Shown here: piece after piece, positions 46,801-58,800 of the stretch
Numbering within the stretch: position 1 is the stretch's first letter
Layout: the number at the start of each line of letters is the position of its first letter
Origin: Diphasiastrum complanatum
Taxonomy: Eukaryota; Streptophyta; Lycopodiopsida; Lycopodiales; Lycopodiaceae
Direction: 5' to 3'
Length of the DNA stretch: 64,000 bases
Assembly (NCBI GenBank): GCA_029204225.1
Contig: CM055102.1
Span: forward strand, 24,273,390 to 24,337,389
The notes under the pieces: generated by a model
Seen by the model: only the letters and a program-made list of their open reading frames with translations
Databases searched by the model: none
Told to the model about the DNA's origin: nothing
Made by a program: the position numbers and the translations under genes

Positions 46801-49800
46801 TACTCGCATGGACGATGATTTCACATTTCTATAGATAAAGGAGGTCAAAAATAGTGGTAGATGGCCTAGGGCATCGGGGCCTCTAATGAGGGAGCATCAC
46901 GAGGTCCCAACATGTGAGTCTAGATTCTAGAACAATAATAATATTGACTCTTCCTCAAAAGCAAGTGATCTACGAGATTTCATGGAACATGGTGACATAT
47001 TGTTCTTTACAAAGACTGAGAGAGGATCAGAGGCCTAGCCTATTCACACTACAAAATGGTTCACTACTTAGCTTGCACTACTTATGGGCATTTAGGTCCC
47101 ATTTAGTCATTTACCATTATCAAGTACATTTCAAGTATGCTACATCAATAAATGACTAAGACAAAACCGCTAAGTAGAATTTATGAGCACATAACATGTC
47201 GGAAACTTCGTCAAGTCATGATGACATCATAAATGGATGTTGAAGATTCAAATACACATGGGAGTCGATCTACAGAGAGGAGGTAAGATCAGCAAGTGGT
47301 AGAAGATTTGGCAGGATTGAATGTTTTCTCAAAGACTCTTTACAATCATTATTCACAATCATACGGCAAGGCAAGCAAGCATCATAATATGGATCAAACT
47401 ATTGGACTCATGTTTTGATATGGAGTGAATTACCTTATGGTGTCTCTAGGTCTAATTTTGCACATCTCTAAATTGTCCATCTTCCCCAACACTATTTGAT
47501 CACCCACGTTAGACTTTTGTACATCACATATCTATGGAGGTATTGGCTGAACATTTTTAATCTACTTCATAATGGCATGTAGTAGACCTAGCTACGCATA
47601 AGGACATTAGATGGCACCTTTTGAAAATCACCATGGGTACTGAAAATGTGATTTTGCAAAAATCAATTTTCACCATGCAGCAACCCTTCTAGAGAAGAGT
47701 GTAGGTGAGTCTAGCATGGACTTGTTTTCATTTGAATCTTTGGTGCTCCTAAGAAGAAATGAGTTATTTGTACTTTCTACCTTGATGCCATACGTATGAA
47801 AATTGATATGTGCCCTAATAACCATTAAAAAGGAAGACTTCCCAAAACATTTGATCATCCAAGGTGAAGTACCATGTTGTGTAAAGCCTCATAGAAGTTA
47901 CACAAAATCTCTCTCTTGACATACCTGAACCGTTGCTATGGCTTCCACTGCTCCTGCAGCTCCCAACATATGTCCTATCATGGACTTTGTAGAGTTCATC
48001 TTGAGCTGCATCATACAAGATGGAAACTGCAATGTTAAGGTTCATCTTGAAATTTGTAGAAAACTGTAGCTAGTACAAAAGAGCTTCAAAAGCAGGGATC
48101 TAAAATATCTATTTATTGGACTATATCCACAAACCGTAGATGCATGACAATTCAGGAGTCATGATTCACGAATAGAAAAAATACATGCAATATGGCTATC
48201 AGTAGAAAGAAGAAAAATAGAGGATCAAGATTAACTGGGTTTCCAGTTATTTCAGGTCCAATTCCGACGAGTTAAGTGAGACCTTGTTTACATAAAATGA
48301 ATTGCATATGCCATAAACTTGACCCAATTGGCATCAGCTTGCATAAACCTAATGCAAAAGTCATGATCCAACTGACTCCAAAACCTAATGCATATGGAAC
48401 CATACGCATTGAACCTAAGTGAACCACCTTATGGAACCATATCAAAACCCTACTAGACCGTAGCAAACCGTATTGAACCACAACAAACCGGACTGAACCA
48501 TATCAAACCCTTTTGAACACTAGCAAGTTCTCATTATGGAAGTTTGGAATGAAAGAGGTGGCTGCATAACTCCAATTTACAAAAAAAATTAAGAAGTAAA
48601 AATAAAACCAAAATAAAATAGATTTTTTTTTATTCGCAATTGCGAATCGCGATTCACTACAACTATGATCCAAACTCACAAATTTAATTTGACAAGTTAG
48701 CAACGTCATTAGGTAGGACCATATTGGCACGTGGTACCGCGGTACCATAATGGTGGTACCGCGGTTATGGTGCCGCCCTCAGACCAGTGGTACCAGGGCG
48801 GCACCACAAAAATAATATTTTTTATTATTATTTTTTTTTAAAAAACACCCTTTTAACAGGCTAAAACTAGGTAAATACTAAGATGTTACTGTACAGGGGG
48901 ACTGTATTGGGGCACTGTGGGAGAGCGGACCCAATCGGAGTGCGGCATGTGAGGAGGCAATACATGGGGCAGGTACAGTAGCACATGGGCACTGTGGAGG
49001 AGCAGACCATGGACTCAATCGGAGTGCAGCATGTGGGGGAGCAATACATCCGGACAGGTACACCGTCACATGGGCACTGTGGAGGAGCAGACCATGGACC
49101 CAATCGCAGTGCAGCATGTGGGGGATCAGCACATGGGGCAGGTACAGTAGCACATGGGCACTGTGGAGGAGCAGACCATGGACCCAATCGGAGTGCAGCA
49201 TGTGGGGGAGCAATACATCCGGACAGGTACACCGTCACATGGGCACAGTGGAGGAGCAGACCATGGACCCAATCGCAGTGCAGCATGTGGGGGATCAGCA
49301 CAAGGGGCAGGTACAGTAGCACATGGGATCATCAACAAAAGCAAATTGGGAAACAGGTTGTGGGGTTAAATAGGCACTTATGAGACAGTGCGAGAGCCAG
49401 TGAGAGTGGGTGAGAGGCATTGTGAGAAGCTGTGAGGGAGAGCCAGTGGGAGGCTGTGATAGAGAGGCATTGTGAGAGGCTGTGTGACAGACCGAGTGAT
49501 AGGCTGTGAGAGGGGGGCTGTGAGAGAGCCAGTGAGAGCCATTGAGAGACTGTGAGAGGCTGTGAGGGTCATTTCGAGCAACAGGGTGTCGTGAGATGGC
49601 GGAGGGCGAAGCCAGGAGGAAGCTCGAGGAAGATGTCCGAAGGCACAACGAAAGGCATCGGAAGCAAGAGGCAGACATTGCAGAGATGCTGTGAGAGACT
49701 CGGCAGAGACACCAAGAGCTGCAGATCCCCGCCCTCGCTGTGGCCCCCACCCCCGCTGTCGAGCTGGATTTGGATGAGCAGATCGGAATGAACTTCACAC

Positions 49801-52800
49801 GACGGCAGCTCATCATGGTCAGGGAAAGGGCTGCCCGTCGTCGGGCTGACCAGGAGGCAACACGGGCTAACCGGGAGGCAGAGCGAGAGCATCAGAACAA
49901 TGCACCTGATGAGGGCGAGGAGTCAGTGGAGGATCCATAGGAATGTTTAGCATAGATGGGATCTAGCCGTATGTGGCTGACTGTTGTTATGTAATGTTCA
50001 TCAGTAGATGAGGCAGTATTTAGTGTCTAGCATGGTGTAAAGAACTGCCCCAGCCGTATGCGGCGGGAATACGTATTGTAATTTTGATACATCTGATAAA
50101 TTAATGTACGATGTGTTTTTTGTGCAATGCGTGCCTTGTGTATTGCAATCTGATGTATGTGATTATGAAATGCTATCATGGGGGTTGTATTTTTGTGTTC
50201 TGCATATGCTCTCAAACTCTGTAGTGAAAACTAATTGAAAACACGCACACACCATTTGAAGTAAAACTGCAATCTGATGTATGTGATTATGAAATGCTAT
50301 CAGGGGGGTTGTATTTTTGTGTTCTGCATATGCTCTCAAACTCTGTAGTGAAAACTAATTGAAAACACGCACACACCATTTGAAGTAAAACTGTAAGTAG
50401 AACATCACAATTACAAATTGACAAATACACATTGTGCAGTGAATAGAATACGTCCAACACTAAATATAATATGAAAAATGGTCTGAATACAGTGTTCGAC
50501 CATCTGGCCGCCAAACATGGAACATGATATCAAACTGCTAAAAATAAAATGACGGAGCTACAATCAATGCTCTGCCTCAAACTCAGATGAATGCTCCGGA
50601 GACAACTCAGGGCCCCGAGCTGACTCTCGCAACTGATATCTATGTCTGTCTGGTACTGGCATGGGCTGTGTATCCGAGGGGGAAGACTCGTCATCCTCAT
50701 CCTCCCAATTTGCCTCCGCATCAGCCCCCAAGCAGGCTAAACCAACAACACCTGCTACAGCTGGCTGTAATATTGCACCTCTACCAGCAACTGGAGCCCT
50801 GCGAGGTCGTCCTCTCTTCCCTGGCAGTTTCTGTGCCCTGCCTTTCTTGTTCGGTGCACCCTTGGGCCTTGCTGGCCTCTTGCGGACGAGGGGAGCCGTC
50901 AATGCCTCATCACCCCCATGCAGATCACCTGGCTGACTAGGCTAGGCCCAAGCTGCGGCTGGCTGGGATGGAGTAGCTAAAGATGGGTGTCCATGTGCAG
51001 CTGATAGTGGAGGATAGGTCCGAGGAGTGTGTGCCCGTGGGCCTGCTGCTGGTGGAGAAACTAGATGTGGAGGGGCCGTCCCTGTAGGAGGCAAGTACAG
51101 CGGCGATAAGTACTGAAAGGGGCGCTGTGGTGGACGGTACTGGTACATCCTGGGTGCTGCCAAAGGAGGAGCCGGTGCCATGGGTGCTGCCAATGGAGGA
51201 GGATGTGCTGTGGGTGCTGCCACTGGAGGAGCGTCTGTAGATGTGGGTGCTGCAAGAGAAGATCTGGGCACAGATGGTGGCCTGCCATGGAGACCTGCTG
51301 CTGCAAAAGTGGATGGCGATGAAGGGGCTGCAGGCGTCAACGGTATCGGTGGCACTGGAGGTGCTGTGCGGTGCACATACACCCTCTGAGGAACTGGAGG
51401 AACTGCAGGCACCTCGTGTAGCTGCTCTGGCTGAGACTCTATGTAGGGCATGCTGGCTAGAGAGGATGGGGGTGCCCTGACGCTTGGCATCTGCTGGGCC
51501 TCTGAATCCAAGTCTGCAATCAAGTCGTCCAGCTGGGCATCCGAATACAAATGCTCTGGGCTCTGGGACTCATCATGAGCACCATCCTTTGGAACATCTC
51601 GTGCCTCATCCTGTGCACCATGCGGACCCTGCATGGCCTCCCAATCAGTACAATCAAAGTCATCTGGTGACTCCTCTAGTGTGCTATCATAGAAATGCCT
51701 ATGGCTCTGTGATGCACGCATCCAAGCTGCTGCGGAAGGTAAACTGTTACGAGCTCGTAACCAGTGCCGAACCCTAGAGAACACAGATAGGTCAGATACC
51801 ACAGTCAGGGTGGTGTCCAGCGTACATGACCAACAGGGCAAGACAATGTGAGTAGTGTGTCCCAGCACGGTCCATAGCCATGGCGGGCCTAACACAGCCT
51901 AGGGACCCTGTCAGCGGGATAGGGCCCCCAGTTGGGTCCCGACGTGCAGTCGGCCACGTCAGTGCCACATGGTCGACACTTGGCAGTAGCATGCTACCAG
52001 TCCTCACACTGGGCTAGGAGGGGCTTACTCTATATCAAGGAGTAGGCAAGGTTGGGTGGATCAGTTAGTGTTTGCCCTACTGTGGTGTTAGGATCTATTA
52101 CACTGGTATCAGAGCCATCTCCATCCTAGGGAACTCAGTTTTCAGCAGTGGAGAAAGTAGCTAGATTGCTCAGAACTTCTTCAAGTTCTCAGAAAGAAAT
52201 AGAGGAGGAGACTCGTTGTAGGAACAGTCTCCTACTGAGGAAATCTTGGTGGATTTACTTGCTGGTCAGAGAGAAATTAGTTAAAATTTCTAGAGCAGGT
52301 CCAGCGCTGTAAATTTAGTCTTCATCTCTGATTTTTGCCATCAGATTCAGGGAATCAGAGCGGATTTTTGAGGAGAAAGGGTGCTGCTGATCCATCGCTG
52401 AGAGATCAGAAGTCTACCTTTGAAATTTCAGAGAAATCTAAGGAAATTTGAAGGGATTTCAAACACTTTTTCTTAGCAGGGCCAGCGCTGGACAGGGAGA
52501 TAAAAAATTAGTTTTTCATCACTGTTTTTGAGGATTTTTCAGTAGTTTGAACATCAAACTAGATTGCCACAGACCAGCGACCTACTACTTGAAGTCAGAT
52601 CAGAGTTTCAAGCAAGTTTTGGGCCTTCAATTTTAGAAAATTGGGCCAGACAGGTGGCTGTCCAGCCAGCAAGGGTAGGAAGAGAGCGAGACAACAACCA
52701 CTTTCTGTGCAGCCTCCTTAGAAAGACTTTCAATTTAAAAAGAAATTTTTAAAAGAAAGAAAGAAGATAAATTTAAAGGTGAAGCTCCTCATAAACGCCC

Positions 52801-55800
52801 TTCACTCATACAGCCCTTAAAACCAGATGATTTTGAAAAAGCCAAACAAGAACGTTTGTGCTTTGTGTGTATGGGCAAGGGACACACAGTCAGACAGTGT
52901 CCCAAGGGGCCTTTCACTAAAAAAGATAAGAAAGATAAAAAACAAGTTCATCTTGTTCAGACTGTATGTTTCCCCAGTGACTCGGCAACTTCCGAGATCA
53001 AAGTGTATCATGAAGATCATGAACAGTGTTGCCAGCTGACCTCTGCAATGCTAGCGAGACCCTTCGGCTTTGGGCCGCATGACCTAGTACGTATGCATAG
53101 GAAAGTTGGTAACCAGTTAGTAAGAGTCATGGTTGATGATGGGGCAACCCATAATTTCATCAACTACACCCTGGTTAAAAAGCTTAAACTACCAGAAGTA
53201 CCTAGTCAGCATAGGTACATAGTTTCATTAGCTAAGGGTGAAGATAAAAAAATATGGGAAACTATGGTAAGTAAGTTAAATCTTGGTATTCAGGGGTACC
53301 AAGATGAAATAAACTTTCAGATAATGCACCTGGATCGAACAAACATTGTTCTCGGGAGAGATTGGCTCTACAGTTTAGGACCTTCCCTCCACAGAAACTA
53401 TCAGGAGAACACCCTCAGCTTTCAGCATAAAGGCCGAGAGATCCAGTTGCATGGGGAGCATGATGTTCCCAACAGTCCTATGGTCTGCAGTTCAGAGCTC
53501 TGTCAGCTAATCGGAGACAAAAACCATCAGGTATTCTTATGTGACTTTCAGTTTATCCCTGAAGTTTCTATTTCCAGTTGTATTCAGCAGAAAATTAGTA
53601 AATTAGAAACTTTGTTGTCTAAATTTAAAGATGTTTTTCCTGAAGATTTACCACATGGTTTACCACCTAGCAGAGAGGTAGATCATGTAATAAACCTAGT
53701 ACCAAGTACAGCACCTGTTTCTAAACCTCCGTATCGGGTCAGCCGAACAGAGGATGAAGAAATAACTAGGCAGTTAACAAATTATCTTGGGAAAGGCCAA
53801 ATTCAGACCAGTAGTTCACCATGGGCCTCACCAGTCCTATTGGTGAAAAAGAAAGAGGTCTATGCGTCTTCGCGTAGATTACAGAGCCCTCAATAAAGTC
53901 ACAATTAAGAATAAATACCCTATGCCTCGGGCAGACGAGTTGTTTGACCAACTCGACGGGGTTTCAGCAAAATAGACCTCAGATCGGGATATCATCAAGT
54001 CCGTATAAAATCGGAAGATGTCTCGAAAACAGCTTTTAGGACTCGTCACGGTCATTATGAGTTTAAGGTGATGCCATTTGGGCTCACAAATGCTCCAGCT
54101 ACCTTTATGACCTTGATGAACAGTGTCCTCAGACCATACTTGGGTAAGTTTGTAGTCGTATTCTTAGATGACATCCTCGTTTACAGCAAAACGAGGAAGG
54201 AGCATCTAAAACACCTCAGAAAGGTGTTTCGACTACTCATAAAGCATAAGCTCTATGCTAAACAATCAAAGTGTGAATTCTTCGTTGAAGAAGTAGCATA
54301 TTTTGGTCACATCATCTCTTCAGATGGGATTAAGATGGACCCAAATAAGGTTAAAGCCATACTCAGTTGGCTGAGACCTCAGAATATTTTGGAACTTCAG
54401 ATCTTTCTTGGTCTGGCAGGATATTACAGACGATTTGTCAAGGAATATGCTCAGATAGCAGTTCCTATGACAAATCTCCTTAAGGGGAAGGGAAAGGAGT
54501 TCATTTGGGAGTCCGCACAGTAGGAGAGCTTTGATGCTCTCAAAACAGCCTTAGCTACAGCACCAGTTTTAAAAGTCGTCGACCCCAATCAGCCATTTGT
54601 GGTCGAAACAGATGCTAGCGACTTTGCAGTAGGTGCTGTGCTAACTCAGGGCGGACGACCAGTTGCGTTCGAGAGTAAAAAACTCGAGCCAGCTCAGACT
54701 AGGTACAGTGCCTATGAAAAGGAACTCTTTTCTATAGTACATGCCCTTAAGACTTGGAGGCATTATTTGTATGGTGCCAATTTTGAGGTCCTGACAGACC
54801 ATGAGAGTCTCAGATACCTTTGCAATCAACCTGAGCTTAGAGGTCGGAAAGCTCGATGGGCAGAGTTGATGCAAAAGCTTGACATGTCTATCAGATATAG
54901 ACGTGGAAAATTCAATACAGTAGCAGATGCCCTTAGCAGAATGCCTATGATAAACGAGCTGAGTTTTACTCAGATTCGTAATGAGTTACTCGAGTCCTTG
55001 AGAGGGAAATGCCAGCATGATGCATTCTTCTCTACTATCTGGAACTCAGTCCAGAACAGACAGTTACAGACTCCAGAACCAGTTGCGGGGGCTGGTGCCA
55101 GTTCATCCAAAAATACGGCAGCTTCCGTTGAGGATGATGATGAGTCCGAGTATACGTCGTCAGATGACGTTGAGGATTCTGAGCCTGTATTACCCAAGCA
55201 AACCCCAGTGGTTGAGGGTCAGTTGACTCAAGGATTCAAATGGAAACAGTATTCCATTCAGGATGAGTACTTGCTCTATAGAGATAGAGTATGTGTCCCC
55301 AATTCAGAGGATTATAGGCAGCAGGTCCTATATGAATGTCATGACAATCCTAGCGCGGGACACCCAGGCATACAGAAGACCTATGAGCTTCTTTGTAGGC
55401 AATTTTTCTGGCCCAGTATGAAAAAGGACGTCCACCAGTATGTAACCAGTTGCCAGAAATGTCAAGTAAATAAAGCAGAGCGTTTAAAGGCAGGAGGGTT
55501 GTTGCATCCCTTAGAAATACCAGCTGGTAAATGGGAGAGTATCTCCATGGATTTTATAGTAGGCCTGCCTAAAACCCAAAAGGGTAATGACGCTATATGG
55601 GTCACAGTTGACCGTCTGACCAAAATGGCTCATTTCATTCCGACCAAAACAACCGTTAGAGCTCCAGAGTTAGCGAGGTTGTTTGTAGACGGGCTATTTA
55701 AATTGTACGGTCTACCTTCCGGCATAGTCAGCGACCGGGACAATAAGTTTACTAGAAATTTTTGAAGGACAGTATTCCATCATCTCCATACTAAACTTAA

Positions 55801-58800
55801 TATGAGTACCACCGACCATCCACAGACGGACGGTCAAACAGAAAGGGTAAATCAAGTGCTGGAGGATATGCTTCGTGCATACGTCAACAAGAAGCAGACT
55901 AATTGGGAGGAGTATCTCTCGATATTAGAGTTTGCTTACAACAGTACCAAACATTCAGCTACGGGATACAGCCCATTTATGCTGATGTACGGTTTTCAGC
56001 CACGCTCACCCACAGCTGTAGGGTTTAAACAAGAAAAAGTTGAAGCAGCCAGAAACTTTTTAGAGGACCTAAACCAGATGATAGAACATGCTAAGCGTAG
56101 CATTAGGCAGTCCCAGGATCGAGCCAGGCATTATGCAGATCCACACAGACGGGATGTGCAGTTCTCCAATGGTGAGAAAGTCTACTTGAGAGTCCCAGTT
56201 GACTCTAAAACCCTCAAATCAGGAGTGTGTGCTAAGTTGTCTCCAAGGTATTGTGGTCCCTTTACCATCAATAGGAGACTAGGCGAGGTCACCTATGAAC
56301 TAGAACTCCCACACATCAGTAAGGTTTTTCCAGTCTTTCATGTAAGTCAGTTACGAAAAGCCTTCACCAAATCAGACAATTTGGTAGGGAACAGTGTTCT
56401 AGTTCTCCCATTGGATCCTCAACAACCTCCACATGAACCAGAGGAGATTCTTGATAGTAGAGAGACGCAGACTTGTCATACTTTATATCGAGAATATCTG
56501 GTTAAGTGGAATGATCAGCCTGTTGAGAATGCCACTTGGGAAAGAGGCAACGTCCTTCGCAAGATTTTTCCAGACTTTGTCTTAGAGGACCAAGACGGTT
56601 CTTAAGGGGGAGGGAGTGTTACGAGCTCGTAATAGTGTGTCCCAGCACGGTCCATAGCCATGGCGGGCCTAACACAGCCTAGGGACCCTGTCAGCAGGAT
56701 AGGGCCCCCAGTTGGGTCCCGACGTGCAGTCGGCCACGTCAGTGCCACGTGGCCGACACTTGGCAGTAGCATGCTGCTACCAGTCCTCACACTGGGCTAG
56801 GAGGGGCTTACTCTATATCAGGGAGTAGGCAAGGTTGGGTGGATCAGTTAGTGTTTGCCCTACTGTGGTGTTAGGATCTATTACATAAACCCAAATCACT
56901 CTGCCCCCTATCAAGAGCCTCCTCCATCATATCAACATAAGAAGGTATGCCACTGGCCCCCCCTATGTGCCCTGCCCGTCTCCCGGTATAATCTGTGGCA
57001 TGTGTCCCACCTCTACCACGTGATGCACCTGTGACCCCTGCTCTAGGCGTGTGCCCAACACCTGTATCATATGCCTCATCCCGCTCTGATCTGGCGAACA
57101 CAACCCGAATGGGCTCATCCTCATCCTGATCATCCTCTGACACTGGATCATCTGCCTCGTACAATGGAGGCTCTTTGTGCTCAAGCCCAAGCTCTCTCTC
57201 TCTCTCATCTCGGCAAGCTTCCTCTCTCTCTCTGCCATCAACTGTGTGCCCAGGTCATCTGCAGGCATGGGATGGGTGTTGTCCGTAGGCAAGTCAACCT
57301 GGCGCTCCAAATCAGATATCTTCGTCTGCAAGGTTTAAAATTGGCATGTCAGGGAAACAACTCTATCAAGAAATGAAACCAACATACCAGGAGTCAACCA
57401 ACATGCTATGAAAGGTTATCTTATCACCTGCAATGCGCTCGTAATGGTCGGAAGTCTCCTAGCGAGACGTGCGTTCGTGCTACAGAACACCAACTGCTCC
57501 AACTGACTCACTGACAACCAGTTTCTTCTCCTCATGTGAATGAGTGCTCATGTGCTCCAATTACGCTCACACACGGAGGCAGCACAGTCCTGTGGTACGT
57601 GCATTGAAATACTTCAGAACATTGTCTTCAACGAAACACAACAATGGAGGATAAAAGGAGATGCATACCTGAGAAAGGACACGCAGTGCAAGACACTGTA
57701 TAGATGGGTAGGTGCTACCGAACATGGTCCACCAGGTAATGGGTAGCTGCCTCCTCTCTGGATCCTGAGCAGCCAGGTGGCCGAATGTGCCCATGCCGAA
57801 ACGAAATGCAGCGAGCTCCTCCATGAGCCTGATAGGATCCAAACCTATGTGTGGACCCACCCTGTGAATGTACTGAAGCCAATCGGCCTCGAGCTCCCTG
57901 TCTGCGATCTGTGTCGGAGAGAGGAAGAGGGGATGCAGCATGTGTGCAACGCTGTGGATACTCCTGTGGAAGTAGTTCCACCGCGTCTCCTAGATGAACT
58001 TCAGCTCTGTCATCCTGCAGGTGAGAGGCATGTGGTGTAGGGCATTACGAAAAAACTTAACATTGACAGAAAAACAAACTAGCAATTACTAAAAAGATAA
58101 AGGCCAATTACATTACTATACCGCTTACCTCTCTGGCTGCAAGATGGGCAGCTGCAGGAACTGTCCAATCCGGTCCATGAGCTCATATACCAGTCCAAGT
58201 GTCGACCCCTCGCTGTCAGCCATGCGGAGCACAATGTAAAGTGGTCGAAGCAGTCCTGACAATGTCTGTGCATCCCTCCAGAACTGGTCTCCCCTCACCG
58301 TGGAAGAAAAGTGCTCCCCATCCTCAGTGCGTGGAAATGTACTGGCACACCAAAGATCACTGGCAACCATCTGTAGAAGCTGCGCCCTGCACCTAATCAG
58401 ACGGTCGATGACCACCAAGTCGAATGCAAAGCGTGTGGGGGCTGGCTTACGGAGGCCTAGATGGCTGAACACCCGGAACATGGCAAGAACACGCCTCTTC
58501 CTGGTGCAAAAGTCACCAGGAAGAGGGCCTCATGGACGATGGCTCTAACCCAGGGAAGTGCACCTACGTCCCCCATTTGAAGGTCTATGTCGTGCGCGGC
58601 AAAGGGGGCATGAACAATGTGAGGGAACTCGGCCTCTAGCAGTACACCCATCTGAATGCGGTTCGTGGCATTGTCCGTCACCACTGTGACGACATGCTGT
58701 GGGCCTATGGACAGGATGGAAGACCTGATGACATCAAACATGAACTCTGCAGATATGACTCTCCCCCCCTACTGCAATCCACTGCCCTCAAAAACTGTGT

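Larger units (their letters stand above)
51745..56885 (+). mobile_element. Ty3/gypsy chromovirus nested in the hAT transposase
   Basis: An LTR element of 5141 bp with 5-bp target duplication TAAAC (51740-51744; 56886-56890), a Met-tRNA primer site, polypurine tract and two LTRs. The capsid part of gag is missing; protease, RT, RNase H, integrase and chromodomain are present with two frameshifts in RT, TAG at 54521 and TGA at 55763. The LTRs differ by about four substitutions over the shared 266 bp, so the insertion is fairly young. The split copy at 37.4-45.5 kb is an older member of the family. Confidence 0.93.

Noticed and set aside
48910-49324. Regular repeats that could suggest a CRISPR array
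   Set aside because: Units are contiguous with no unique spacers, and the setting is a plant transposon.
48867-49383. Long overlapping open frames on both strands (up to 151 codons)
   Set aside because: They are translations of the 84/85-bp minisatellite; unit length and lack of stops produce them. No protein family is seen.
51741-51895. Open frame crossing from the hAT Pro-rich region into the 5' LTR
   Set aside because: The target duplication places the LTR start at 51745; the frame beyond it is chance reading through LTR sequence.
52104-52116. Possible tRNA gene at TGGTATCAGAGCC, also near 44963
   Set aside because: Only the primer-complementary 3' end is present, next to LTRs; there is no cloverleaf.
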